A stretch of 64,000 bases of DNA, from the NCBI RefSeq assembly GCF_051521495.1, contig NZ_CP150355.1:10478001-10542000 (forward strand). The letters run 5' to 3'. This DNA is from Sorangium sp051521495. Lineage in GTDB: Bacteria; Myxococcota_A; Polyangia; Polyangiales; Polyangiaceae. Each line of letters starts with the position of its first letter. Position 1 is the first letter of the stretch. This document shows, piece after piece, positions 1 through 8,011 of this stretch. Both the position numbers and the translations under genes were made by a program. A model generated the notes under the pieces. The model saw only the letters and a program-made list of their open reading frames with translations. It was not told the DNA's origin and ran no database searches.

Positions 1-1
1 G

Positions 2-310
2 CCCGCGAGGGCACCGGTGTTGCGCGAGGTGGACGTGACCGGCCTGAGCGACGGCACGCGCGACCAGCTCTACCTCGCGCTGCGCCTTGCGAGCCTGGAG
101 CACCACGCCCGCACGGGCGAACCGATGCCGCTCATCCTGGACGACATCCTGATCCACTTCGACGACGACCGCGCCCGGGCTGCCCTCGCGGTGCTCGGCG
201 AGCTCGCGGCGACGACGCAGGTGCTGTTCTTCACGCACCACGCGCGGCTCTGCGAGCTCGCGCGCGAGGCGGTGCCGGCCGACGTGCTCCGCGAGCACCG
301 CCTCCGGTAG
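2..310 (+). CDS. C-terminal end of a YhaN-like AAA ATPase (partial)
   Basis: The reading frame is open from the window edge and ends at 310. The visible 102 residues form the C-terminal half of an ABC/SMC-type ATPase head: a signature-like LSDGTRDQLYLALRLA stretch, a Walker B strand PLILDDIL followed by FDD, and a final QVLFFTHH switch region. This order and spacing match the YhaN/SbcC-like family of coiled-coil ATPases, in which the gene is often preceded by a YhaO/SbcD-type nuclease. The 5' part, including Walker A and the coiled coils, lies outside the window. An in-frame GTG at 17 exists but is only an internal codon. The family assignment is from motifs; the role in DNA metabolism is inferred from the family. 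Confidence 0.75.
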   Translation, partial: PARAPVLREVDVTGLSDGTRDQLYLALRLASLEHHARTGEPMPLILDDILIHFDDDRARAALAVLGELAATTQVLFFTHHARLCELAREAVPADVLREHRLR

Positions 311-411
311 AGGACCCGTGGCGGGCGGCGCCGGCCCTGGGCGCCTGGAAGCGCGGCGTCCACGCGCCTATGGTCCGCCGAGAACACCAGCGGCGAGGGA
401 TGAATGGCTTC

Positions 412-957
412 TTACTTCGCCTCGCGCCGCGCTCCCAGGCGGCGGTGCGGGTGGGGAGGTGCCCCGTCCTCCAGCCATCTGGAACACCCCTCTGGCTCGC
501 GGCCGGGGTTGGCCCAGACGACGCGTTTCAAGGCGCGCACCCGCGTCGAGGCTGCGCTGAAGAGCGCTCGTACCTGCTCATCCAGCGAGACCACGGTGTG
601 GTCCGTCGCCTGCGCGGCCTCGATGAGGTGCGCGTCCTTCAGCATGGCGCGCCGATCGCGCTCGGTCGCCGACGCGCCGTCGATCGCATCGCGCAGCTCG
701 ACGTCCTCTGGAACGTTGACGTACAGCGACTGCTTGCGGGCGACCATCGTGGTTCGCCACAGCATCGCAAAGCCGGACGCGTGTTTCCTCCACTCCGAGC
801 TGACAGCGGGCGTGAGCACGACGTGATGACCTACGGCGAGCGTCGTCTTGAGGAAGTCGCGGCACTGCTTGGGGAGGGGGTAGGCCGCGTCCTCGCCGCC
901 TGCGGCCCGGGCCACCGAGGCGTCGATGACGAGTCGACGCGAGACCTTGGTCCGCAT
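412..957 (-). CDS. PIN-domain nuclease-like protein, partner of the upstream ATPase
   Basis: A 181-residue protein with the acidic residues expected of a PIN domain: LVIDASV near the N-terminus, a mid-domain SSEW, and KDAHLIEAAQATDHTVVSLDE towards the end, so the metal-binding Asp/Glu set appears intact. PIN domains are Mg-dependent RNases, typically toxins of toxin-antitoxin pairs. No VapB-like antitoxin gene is adjacent. Instead the start codon lies one base downstream of the stop of an AAA ATPase gene on the same strand, so the two are translationally linked. The last 35 residues are Pro/Arg-rich and probably disordered. Inference: the nuclease is the effector of an ATPase-controlled two-gene system. 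It could also be an ordinary PIN protein merely co-transcribed. Confidence 0.7.
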   Translation of the reverse strand: MRTKVSRRLVIDASVARAAGGEDAAYPLPKQCRDFLKTTLAVGHHVVLTPAVSSEWRKHASGFAMLWRTTMVARKQSLYVNVPEDVELRDAIDGASATERDRRAMLKDAHLIEAAQATDHTVVSLDEQVRALFSAASTRVRALKRVVWANPGREPEGCSRWLEDGAPPHPHRRLGARREAK

Positions 958-958
958 C

Positions 959-2272
959 TCAGCGCTTCGCCTTGGCCATCCGCCTCTCGGCAGCGTCCAG
1001 GTAGCGGGCCTGAGCGTCGAGCGCCACCTCTGCGAAGTCTTCAGGCCAGTCGCCGAAGGCGCCGGCCTCGTCGAGATCCGCGCTCCGCACCTGCGTCACT
1101 CCGTCCTTGGTGAGAGAGAACCAGTGCAGCGCGACGAGCTCGGGCCGGAGCACTCCTTCGGCAACGAGCGCCTGCACGCCGAGCAACAGGAGCGAGCTGT
1201 GGGTCTCGATCACGACCCGGACACCGCGGCTCGCGGCGTCGGCGAGAATCTGCGCCAGCGCCACCTGCGCCCGCGGGTGCAGGTGGATCTCCGGCTCCTC
1301 GATGTAGACGAGCTGGCCAGGGCGAGCGGTCAACAAGGCCACGAGCACGGGGAGGCACTGCGAGACGCCGAAGCCTACGTCCGCGATGCTCACGAGATCC
1401 AGCGCGCGGCCGCGCGCTCGCTGCTTCAGGCGGCCGACGCGCAGCTCGACGCGCGTGTCGTCGACGCGAGCGGCCTTGATCGTCCAGTTCAGGCCGAGCT
1501 TTTCGAGCGCGGCCCCGAGCTGCTTCAGGCGGATGTCCTTCGTGGCCTGCCAGTGGTGGATGATGCTGGCTACGTATGGCTCGAAGGGGCCGGGGAAGTC
1601 GCTGCCCACGGCGGTGGTCCTGTACGTCCGCTCGGGAATGCCGCGGAGCGCGGCGACATGGATGATGGCGCGCAGGTCGTCGGGAGCGCTCCGGAGCGCG
1701 AGCTGGACATAGTCGGTACCGTCGTTCGTCTCGACGACGCTCAGCGTTTCTCCGGTCCGCCTGGACAGTTGGTACCAGAGAAAACATCGCTTACGGACAA
1801 CAGAAATAACGTATTCCCTGTGGTCGTGAACGACGCCGCGACGCAACCTATCACCCCTGCCGAGTGGGACGGCGACTGTCGTTTCGACCACGTCGAGGCC
1901 GCCCTTGGCCTGCTTCTTAAAGCGGACACCGACCTTGCCCGTGGGCAGGTCGATGCCGACCGAGAACTGATTGCTGCTCCGACCGTCAAAGCGCGAGAAG
2001 AGCTGCTCGACCGCCGTGAAACGGACGTGCGGCCCATCGAGCAGCAGCGCCCCCGGGTCGTAGAGCGCATCCAGCGTCTGCTTCATGAGCAGGGGGGGCT
2101 GCATGATGCTGGACTTCCCCGAGCTGTTGGTGCCGGCGAGGAGGGTCAGCGGCCGGACGGCGATCTCCGTCCGCTTGCGGATCGATTTGAAGCCCGCGAC
2201 GGCGATGGCCGAGATACCGCCCGACTCCGCCACCGGCGCCGCTAGGCGCGCAACGCTCGACCTGTCCGTCAC
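959..2272 (-). CDS. AAA family ATPase with DUF3696-like C-terminus
   Basis: About 437 residues. The N-terminus reads ISAIAVAGFKSIRKRTEI followed by a Walker A GTNSSGKSS, typical of OLD/RecF-like AAA15/AAA21 ATPases. Late in the protein come YIEEPEIHLHPRAQ (Walker B with signature-like context) and VVIETHSSLLLL (switch His). The last 60 residues, with ALHWFSL and a conserved GDWPEDF, resemble the DUF3696 tail. The GTG at 2272 was chosen because GGAGGA lies five bases upstream; an upstream GTG at 2308 has no such site. The gene sits directly upstream of the PIN gene with a one-base gap. Such ATPases are common regulators of toxic nucleases in phage defence; that role here is inference. Confidence 0.8.
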   Translation of the reverse strand: MTDRSSVARLAAPVAESGGISAIAVAGFKSIRKRTEIAVRPLTLLAGTNSSGKSSIMQPPLLMKQTLDALYDPGALLLDGPHVRFTAVEQLFSRFDGRSSNQFSVGIDLPTGKVGVRFKKQAKGGLDVVETTVAVPLGRGDRLRRGVVHDHREYVISVVRKRCFLWYQLSRRTGETLSVVETNDGTDYVQLALRSAPDDLRAIIHVAALRGIPERTYRTTAVGSDFPGPFEPYVASIIHHWQATKDIRLKQLGAALEKLGLNWTIKAARVDDTRVELRVGRLKQRARGRALDLVSIADVGFGVSQCLPVLVALLTARPGQLVYIEEPEIHLHPRAQVALAQILADAASRGVRVVIETHSSLLLLGVQALVAEGVLRPELVALHWFSLTKDGVTQVRSADLDEAGAFGDWPEDFAEVALDAQARYLDAAERRMAKAKR

Positions 2273-3186
2273 CCTGCTCCTCCGCGCGTCTTGCGGCCAC
2301 TGTTTCACATGTCAGGAGGCAGATCCAGCGCACCTCCCGACCGTCCGGCCCAGCCCAGGTGCGCGCCGGTGGGCCCGCCGATGCGGACGCGCCGCGCCGC
2401 AGTGCTCGGGGAGCGGGCCTCACGCCATGGATTCGGCGCTCTCCAGCGCGGCGCCCGCGCCCATGTGGGCTCGTCGAGAGCACGGCGAGCGTGTCGCGTC
2501 GACGAGGACCCGGCCCCTGTGTCCAGTCCTCCCGGAGCAGGGGCCCGTGGCTCAAAGAAGTGTCAGCGCGGCTCCCGATCAGAAGTGTTACCACGGCTCC
2601 GCTCGTACAGACTCGATCATCGCCACCGGTACGCGGTGGTGACCTCGGCCTTCGCAGAGGCCAGGGCGAGGTCCTGCGGATCAGTCCCCTCGAACCAGGC
2701 GCACCGCCGCGTCAATCCAGGCTGCGGTGGAGAGGCTCGCGCGCACCGGCGGATCGCTCGGGCGCTCGGGAAAATCGGTCTGCCGAACGTTCCCGGCGGT
2801 CTCGTGAACGAACAATCGCCTCCCGAGAACCGCCGAAGGGGGTCTCGAGCATCGCCCGGGAGGTCTCGAGAACCGCCGAGGGGTCTCGAGAACGAAATTC
2901 CGGCTCTCGAGAACCGCGCGCGGGGCCTCGAGACCCCCCTGACCCCGCCGCGCGACCTCCGGACCCCAGATCGCGATCTCCGAAACCGCATTTCCGGAGG
3001 CGCGACTTGAAAGAGCGCTCCGTCGAGCGCCGATTCCGCTCAGAGGGCCGGAAAACCTGATCTCTGGACCAGACGCGGGGTCCTCCGTAGCCTCGGCGCG
3101 CACCGCCCGCCCGAGCCGCACAGACCGAACACCTCCCCACGGCTCGCCTTCCGGTGCGATAGCTCGCTGGAAAGTGCCCGGCGCGC
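2273..3186. other. Gene-free stretch with degenerate CTCGAG-containing repeats
   Basis: No reading frame here has a recognisable domain or a convincing start. The upstream part (to about 2690) is unremarkable GC-rich DNA. The part from about 2790 to 2945 contains at least six imperfect copies of a GGTCTCGAGAACCGCC-like unit, described separately. Confidence 0.5.
2786..2945. repeat. Degenerate interspersed repeat, core GTCTCGAGAACCGC
   Basis: Within 160 bases the words TCTCGAGAACCGC, TCTCGAGCATCGCC, TCTCGAGAACGAA and CCTCGAGACCC recur with variable spacing, each centred on the palindrome CTCGAG. Spacing is irregular, so this is not a clean tandem repeat. It may be a decayed minisatellite or clustered binding sites. 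It lies far from the start of either flanking gene. Confidence 0.55.
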
Positions 3187-4257
3187 TCACTCCGGACACG
3201 GCCCGGCGCACCCCTCGCCGCCGCAGTCGACGCCCTCCTCGTCGCCGTTCTTCACGCCGTCCGTGCAGGTGGGGGCCTCGCAGACGCCGGCCCAGCACAC
3301 GCCGCTCTTGCAATCCGCCCCGGTCTGGCAGCCCCGGCCCGGCTCGCAGCGCGGGCAATACTGCTTGCCGCAGTCGACGCCGGACTCGCGGCCGTTCTTC
3401 ACCCCGTCGCTGCAGTTCGGGATCCTGCAGCTCTCGTTCGTGCACACGCCGCTCATGCAGTCTGCGGCCACGCGACAGCGGTCGCCCGCCTGGCAGGGCC
3501 GGCACGGGCCACCGCAGTTGAAGCCGGTCTCCCCGAGCCCGGCGTCCTGCGCATCGTTCACGCAGTGCTCTGGCACGCACCAGACGCCATCGCACGCGAG
3601 CCCACCGGGACAGAGCAGCGACGCGTCCGTATCGACACACTGCACACAGGCGCCTTCATGGCATCGCCCCTCGCCCGACGCGGGGCACGTGACGTCGTTC
3701 AACAGGAGATGCTGCGGCTCATCGACCTCGCAGACGTCGAGGGTGCACTGGTTGCCGTCATCGTAGACGTCCTGGGCCGCCGCGCTGACCACGCGGCCGT
3801 CGGCCCTACACTGCTCGACCTTGCAGTCACCCCGGATCTGCGAAGCCAGCGGACCTTCGTGGATCTCCACCGCGCACGCGCCGTCCACGCACCGCCCCGC
3901 GCCGCACCGCGGGTCCGGCGGGCCAGGGCACTCCGCATCGCTCTTGCAACCTCCGGGCGGCACGGGCACCCCGGAGCACGCCTCGGTGCCGTCCGCGCAC
4001 TCGTCGCAGGTGCGGCACTCCTCGAAGCAGCCCGACTTCTTCTCGCCGCGCGCGCAACAGATGACCTTGCCCGGGTCGCCGCACACGCAGTGCTCATCGA
4101 CGCAGATCGTGCCTGGAATGTACTGCACGTCGGACTGACAGTGATCCGTGGTCGCGCACCTTCCGCCCACATAGGGCCCATCGCCACAGGCGAAGAAGTG
4201 CGCTGAACCGATGACGAGAATGCAACCAACGAACCAATGCCCTTTGGGCCTATCCAT
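3187..4257 (-). CDS. Cys-rich repeat lipoprotein
   Basis: A 356-residue protein that begins with a hydrophobic signal segment ending in a lipobox-like SAHFFAC. The rest is very rich in Cys and Gly with small modules. The last third holds two clear copies of a module reading approximately C-x-DGVKNG-x-E-x-GVDCG, followed by CxxC and G-x-x-C-x3-ADC-x-SGVC, a pattern common in secreted myxobacterial proteins. No catalytic motif is seen. Probably an outer-membrane or secreted disulfide-rich protein; substrate or partner unknown. It is a single-gene unit followed by the repeat-rich gap downstream. Confidence 0.75.
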   Translation of the reverse strand: MDRPKGHWFVGCILVIGSAHFFACGDGPYVGGRCATTDHCQSDVQYIPGTICVDEHCVCGDPGKVICCARGEKKSGCFEECRTCDECADGTEACSGVPVPPGGCKSDAECPGPPDPRCGAGRCVDGACAVEIHEGPLASQIRGDCKVEQCRADGRVVSAAAQDVYDDGNQCTLDVCEVDEPQHLLLNDVTCPASGEGRCHEGACVQCVDTDASLLCPGGLACDGVWCVPEHCVNDAQDAGLGETGFNCGGPCRPCQAGDRCRVAADCMSGVCTNESCRIPNCSDGVKNGRESGVDCGKQYCPRCEPGRGCQTGADCKSGVCWAGVCEAPTCTDGVKNGDEEGVDCGGEGCAGPCPE

Positions 4258-4446
4258 GCGTCCAGTCCTCCGGCACGAGGCTGCGGCGCCGGCACCCCGT
4301 CGGCCCCAATCCGCCGAGGTGTCGTTTGCCAGTCGTCTAGGCGCGCACTATGCCGCGTCGCGCTCCCGTACGTCACGCAAGTTTTCGCCAGAACGCGCGC
4401 TTTCGGGGCGGCCTCCCCGCAGAGCAGGCGCGATGTCGAAGAGAGG

Positions 4447-4728
4447 TTACAGGGCGCGCGTCGGCGTAAAGCCGCCAGCTGGCGCCGTGATCACCCGCCG
4501 GGCCGCGAGGAGGGACGTCCGCGGCCGCGCGCCCCTGCTCAAGGACCGCGGCCCCGCCCGCGCGGCCGTCGGCTCCGTCTCCAGGAAGAAGAGGCTGACC
4601 CGGTTGAGCGTGATGCCGAAGCTGAGCAGCGCGATCGCCGTGCGCACGTAGGCGAGGTGCGTCCGCTCGTTGGCGAGGTGCTCCCTCGCGTACGCCTCCG
4701 TGCGCTTCACGTTCTCGTCGCCGGGCAT
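4447..4728 (-). CDS. DUF202 membrane protein, apparently truncated
   Basis: The first half matches the DUF202/YidH family: EHLANERTHLAYVRTAIALLSFGITLNR with one transmembrane helix. Family members are usually 110-130 residues with a second and third helix. Here, after FFLETEP, the 93-residue product is Arg/Ala-rich with no further hydrophobic segment in this frame, and none is evident in the other two frames. The gene is therefore either truncated or frameshifted. It lies 34 bases downstream of the molybdoenzyme gene on the same strand and may be co-transcribed with it. Confidence 0.6.
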   Translation of the reverse strand: MPGDENVKRTEAYAREHLANERTHLAYVRTAIALLSFGITLNRVSLFFLETEPTAARAGPRSLSRGARPRTSLLAARRVITAPAGGFTPTRAL

Positions 4729-4762
4729 GGTAGCTCACGCTCCTCGGCGCGCGGCATCCCGC

Positions 4763-5482
4763 CTAGCGGCGGCCGTACCGATCGTCGAACCACGGGTACG
4801 CCGTGTTCGAGTAGCCGCGGACCTCCCAGAACCCCGGCTCATCCACCGCGCTGAACGTGATCCTCTGGATCCACTTCGCGCCCTTCCAGGCGTAGAGCTG
4901 CGGCGTGATCATCCGCACCGGGCCGCCGTGCTCGCGCGGCAGCGGCTTGCCCTCCCAGGTGTGGACGAGCAGGACGTCGGGCAGCATGGCCTCCTCGAGC
5001 GGGAGGTTCGTCGTGTAGGGGGTCTGCGTGCCGGGCGCGATGTCGCTCGCCTCGATCAGCACGAAGCGCGCGTCCGCGCGCGGGCGCGCGCGCTCCGCGA
5101 TGTCGGCGAACCGGACGCCGATCCAGTGGTTGTCCAGGCGGCTCCAGGTGGTCACGCAGTGGAAGTCGGACACGTCCAGCGTCTGCGGCAGCGCCATGAA
5201 CTCTTCCCAGGAGTAGGTCCGCGGCGCCTCGCAGAGCCCGTCGATCTCGAGCTGCCAGCGCTCGGCCGGGATGTCCGGCGTATCGCCGAGGTCGAGCACC
5301 GGCCAGTTCTTCACCTCGCGCTGCCCGATCGGCAGCTTCGGCATCCCGTGCCGGTTCGGCGGCCCGCTGCCCAGCGGCGCGAGCCCGTCGAAAGCGCCGG
5401 TGCCGCGCGCCGCCTGCCGCGCGGCGAACGCCTGCTTGCGCTCGATCAACGATCTCGCCCGCCGCCCCGCCTCGTCCGCCAT
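4763..5482 (-). CDS. Sulfite-oxidase-fold molybdopterin-dependent oxidoreductase
   Basis: A 239-residue protein of the oxidoreductase molybdopterin-binding (YuiH/MsrP-like) family. It contains the molybdenum-ligand Cys in VSDFHCVTTWSRLDNHW, the typical LPLEEAMLPDVLL segment, and the HGGPVRMITPQLYAWKGAKW block that binds the pterin. There is no signal peptide or twin-Arg motif, so it should act in the cytoplasm, unlike MsrP. The ATG at 5482 was chosen over an upstream frame extension because the upstream part would overlap folB by about 40 bases and lacks similarity. The physiological substrate cannot be read from the sequence. Confidence 0.85.
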   Translation of the reverse strand: MADEAGRRARSLIERKQAFAARQAARGTGAFDGLAPLGSGPPNRHGMPKLPIGQREVKNWPVLDLGDTPDIPAERWQLEIDGLCEAPRTYSWEEFMALPQTLDVSDFHCVTTWSRLDNHWIGVRFADIAERARPRADARFVLIEASDIAPGTQTPYTTNLPLEEAMLPDVLLVHTWEGKPLPREHGGPVRMITPQLYAWKGAKWIQRITFSAVDEPGFWEVRGYSNTAYPWFDDRYGRR

Positions 5483-5525
5483 CACGTGACCATGGCGAGC
5501 GCTCACCACGCCTGCAAGAGCGAGC

Positions 5526-5906
5526 TCACCCGACCTTGCGCCCGGAGAGCTCCACGGATGCGGCATCGACCGACACCGAGGTCGGGGGACCGAACTTCTT
5601 GACCTGAACGGTCACCAGCAGGGCCGGCGTGTCGCCGAGCACCCGCTCGATGATGCGCTCGGCGAGCGTCTCGAGCAGCTTGTACGACGCGCTCGTGCCC
5701 GATTCGACGACGAGGTTCGCGAGCCTGTCGTAATCGAAGACCCGCGCGCGCGTGTCAGCGCGGGGCAACAGGGAGATCGGGAGCTCCACCTCCAGGCACA
5801 CCACGAAATCCTGGGGCAGGTCGCGCTCGGCGCGGGACACGCCGTGCTTGGCGCGAAAGCGGATGCCGTCGAGGCGGATCCGGTACGTCTGGACAACGGA
5901 CTCCAT
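5526..5906 (-). CDS. folB: Dihydroneopterin aldolase
   Basis: A 126-residue protein of normal length for FolB, which converts 7,8-dihydroneopterin to 6-hydroxymethyl-dihydropterin plus glycolaldehyde in folate synthesis. Visible family features are the N-terminal IRLDGIRFRAKHGVSRAERDLPQDFVV (with the catalytic-region Glu and KHGV), the FDYDRLANLVVE core, LLETLAERIIERVL, and VQVKKFGPPTSVSVDAASVEL near the end. It lies 43 bases upstream of the molybdoenzyme gene on the same strand; the two may share a transcript. Confidence 0.9.
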   Translation of the reverse strand: MESVVQTYRIRLDGIRFRAKHGVSRAERDLPQDFVVCLEVELPISLLPRADTRARVFDYDRLANLVVESGTSASYKLLETLAERIIERVLGDTPALLVTVQVKKFGPPTSVSVDAASVELSGRKVG

Positions 5907-6068
5907 CGGCGCCCCCTAGCACGCCTTGCGGCCGGCTTCCGCCGCAAGGATGCGAGTCAGCAGGGTCGCCCGCTCGCCGCGGCGGTCCCGGCGCGGGACG
6001 GCGTCCCCGGCGCGCTGCACCCTTCCCGGCGCAACGGCCCTCCCGGTGCGCGGCGGCCGCGCGCCACG

Positions 6069-6377
6069 TCAGAGAGGCCGCTTGAAGCACACCGCGTCGA
6101 TCTTCGCGGACATCTCGCTGCGCAGGAACTGCACCGGCTCCCAGCCTTCCTGCCCGAACCGCTTGAGGACCGGGTTCCATCCGGACGTGGTGGTCACCTC
6201 GAGCACCTGACTGTCGCTGACGCGCGCCGTCTCCGCGTCCACGCACCGCACCTCCCACCGGGGCGGATCCGTGCCCGCCTGCACCGGCGGCACCAGGAAG
6301 CGCGGCGCGACGTACGACGCGGAGCAACCGAAGAGAAATGCGACGGCGATGGCTGTCCCGGAGCTGAGCTTCGGCAT
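6069..6377 (-). CDS. Small secreted protein, DUF4177-like tail
   Basis: About 102 residues from the ATG at 6377, chosen because it gives an N-terminal hydrophobic segment (AIAVAFLFGCSASYVAP) that looks like a signal peptide or lipobox (LFGC). The C-terminal half, with WNPVLKRFGQEGWEPVQFL, resembles the DUF4177-type pattern in which a short mixed fold ends with a GWE motif. Function unknown. It diverges from the anti-sigma gene, from which it is separated by 216 bases. Confidence 0.6.
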   Translation of the reverse strand: MPKLSSGTAIAVAFLFGCSASYVAPRFLVPPVQAGTDPPRWEVRCVDAETARVSDSQVLEVTTTSGWNPVLKRFGQEGWEPVQFLRSEMSAKIDAVCFKRPL

Positions 6378-6526
6378 GAGCGGTCCTTTCCTGCGGGGTC
6401 GACTCGCGAAGGCGTATCGACGCTTCGTGCGCCACGTCAACTGGGAACGGCGCGCGCGCGGCGGCGCGGCGCACGCCGTCTACTCCGCCGTCACCGGCGT
6501 GTCCGGGGCGTCCCGCCGCGGCCGCT

Positions 6527-6554
6527 GGAACCGCTCGCCCTCCCCCCGCGTACT
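6527..6554 (+). promoter_or_regulatory. ECF-type promoter upstream of the anti-sigma/sigma operon
   Basis: GGAACC at 6527-6532 and CGTACT at 6549-6554 are separated by 16 bases, the classical arrangement recognised by many ECF sigma factors. It lies 39 bases before the ATG of the ChrR-like gene, whose operon encodes an ECF sigma factor, so autoregulation is likely. Prediction from consensus only. Confidence 0.5.
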
Positions 6555-6593
6555 CATCCAGGGGCACAACCTCGCCTCGAAGGAGCGGAGCCG

Positions 6594-7220
6594 ATGATGC
6601 TCGCTGGACACCTCGATGATCCGCTGGAGGACGCGCTCCTCGCCCGCAAGGGAGGGGCGCGCGCCGCCGAGGTCGAAGCGCACCTCGGCGCCTGCGGCGA
6701 CTGCGCGCGCCGCCTCGCCGACGCGGAGGCCGCCGTCGCGGCCGTCGCCCTCGCGCTGCCGCCGGTCCCGCCGGAGGGCCGCCTGCGCGCGCGGCTCTTC
6801 ACCTCGGTCGATCGCCTGGAGCGCTTCACCCCGATGGCGCCGCGCCTCGCCGCCCTCATCGACGTCGCGCCGGACGACGCCCGGCGCGCCCTCCACGCGC
6901 TGTCCGAGCCCGAGGCGATGCACGCCGCGCTGCCGGGCATGCGCGTCCTGCCGCTCGAGACCGGCCCCCGCCGCCCGAGCACGAGCGCGATCCTCGTCTG
7001 CCTCGCGCCGGGCGGGGGCATCCCGCGCCACCGCCACGTGGGCGAGGAGCGCATCCTCGTCTTCGAGGGCGCCTTCTCCGTGGACGACGGGCGCGTCGTC
7101 CGCGCCGGGGAAGAGCTCCTCAGCCCCGCCGGCTCGATCCACTCCATCCCGACCGTCGTCGGCGACGCGCCGTGCCTGTGCGCGATCGTCAGCGAGGGCG
7201 GCATCGAGGTGGCGCCGTGA
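6594..7220 (+). CDS. ChrR-like zinc-binding anti-sigma factor with cupin domain
   Basis: A 208-residue protein. Residues 25-40 carry the zinc-binding anti-sigma motif in EAHLGACGDCARRL (His-x3-Cys-x2-Cys). The C-terminal half is a cupin barrel with GGGIPRHRHVGEERILVFEGAF, giving the metal-ligand His/His/Glu set. This architecture is that of ChrR, which holds its ECF partner inactive until singlet oxygen or peroxide stress. The ATG at 6594 has GGAG just upstream. The stop overlaps the GTG of the sigma gene, so the two are translationally coupled. The anti-sigma gene precedes the sigma gene, the reverse of the rpoE-chrR order in Rhodobacter. Confidence 0.8.
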   Translation: MMLAGHLDDPLEDALLARKGGARAAEVEAHLGACGDCARRLADAEAAVAAVALALPPVPPEGRLRARLFTSVDRLERFTPMAPRLAALIDVAPDDARRALHALSEPEAMHAALPGMRVLPLETGPRRPSTSAILVCLAPGGGIPRHRHVGEERILVFEGAFSVDDGRVVRAGEELLSPAGSIHSIPTVVGDAPCLCAIVSEGGIEVAP

Positions 7221-7852
7221 TCGCCGCGAGCACCGGGCCCGCGCCCGCTCACGAGGCGCCGCCGGCCCACATCGCGGCCCCTGCCGCGGCGATGGCGGCG
7301 CCGGGCAGCGACGAGGAGCTCGTCGCCCGCGTCGCCGGCGGCGACCGGGAGGCCCTCGCCGCCCTCTACGACCGGTACGCGCCCGCGCTCCTCGCGCTCG
7401 CCCAGCGGGTGCTCGGGAACCCCGCCGAAGCCGAGGATCTCGTCCACGACTGCTGCCTGGAGGTATGGCGAAAGGCCCACACCTACGAGCCGCGCCGCGG
7501 GTCGGCCCGCACCTGGCTCATGATGCGCCTGCGCAGCCGCGCGCTCGACCGGCTCCGGTCGGCGCGGCAGCTCCGCCTGGTCGCGGACGGCGAGGAGGGC
7601 GACGCCGAGGCCGACCTCGGCGGCCTCGACCCGACGCTCGGCTCCGACTGCGCCCGCGTGAGGCGCGTCGTTGCCGCGCTCCAGGAGGACCAGCGCACCG
7701 TGCTCGAGCTCGCCTATTTCGAGGGGCTCTCCCTCGTGGAGATCGGCGAGCGCCTCGCGGTGCCGGTGGGCACGGTCAAGTCCCGCCTCTCGCGCGCGCT
7801 CGAGAAGCTCCGCGCCGCGCTCCAGGAGCAGCCGCGCACCGCGGAAGGCTGA
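7217..7852 (+). CDS. ECF RNA polymerase sigma factor
   Basis: About 211 residues starting at a GTG that overlaps the upstream stop; an ATG at 7292 is an alternative. Region 2 is visible as ALAALYDRYAPALLALAQRVLGNPAEAEDLVHDCCLEVWRKA and region 4 as LQEDQRTVLELAYFEGLSLVEIGERLAVPVGTVKSRLSRALEKLR. It should direct RNA polymerase to stress promoters when released by the ChrR-like partner. Given the ECF11-like partner, singlet-oxygen or carotenoid/light-linked stress is a plausible trigger (inference). The first 35 residues are Ala/Pro-rich and outside the conserved fold. Confidence 0.88.
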   Translation: MIAASTGPAPAHEAPPAHIAAPAAAMAAPGSDEELVARVAGGDREALAALYDRYAPALLALAQRVLGNPAEAEDLVHDCCLEVWRKAHTYEPRRGSARTWLMMRLRSRALDRLRSARQLRLVADGEEGDAEADLGGLDPTLGSDCARVRRVVAALQEDQRTVLELAYFEGLSLVEIGERLAVPVGTVKSRLSRALEKLRAALQEQPRTAEG

Positions 7853-7890
7853 CAATTTCTCCGGCTCTGCTTCCGCTGCACGCCTACCTG

Positions 7891-8011
7891 AGGGGCGGTC
7901 ATCCGCACAGGAGACGGGCCCAGATCGGCGTTTTCGGCGCGCAGGCGTACTCCAACGCCGAGCACCGAAAACGTCGAGATGGGCCCGTATCCGAAGCGGA
8001 TGACCGCCCCT
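7891..8011. terminator. 121-bp near-palindrome between convergent genes
   Basis: Positions 7891-7937 and 7965-8011 are reverse complements with only a few mismatches. The outer 16 bases (AGGGGCGGTCATCCGC) match perfectly, and the inner part includes ACGGGCCCA and CGTTTTCGG. A 27-base loop separates the arms. It starts 38 bases after the sigma gene and ends inside the stop codon of the Crp/Fnr gene, so it is placed as a bidirectional terminator. It is far longer than a standard terminator and has no T tract, so it may instead be a mobile-type palindromic element. Confidence 0.6.
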
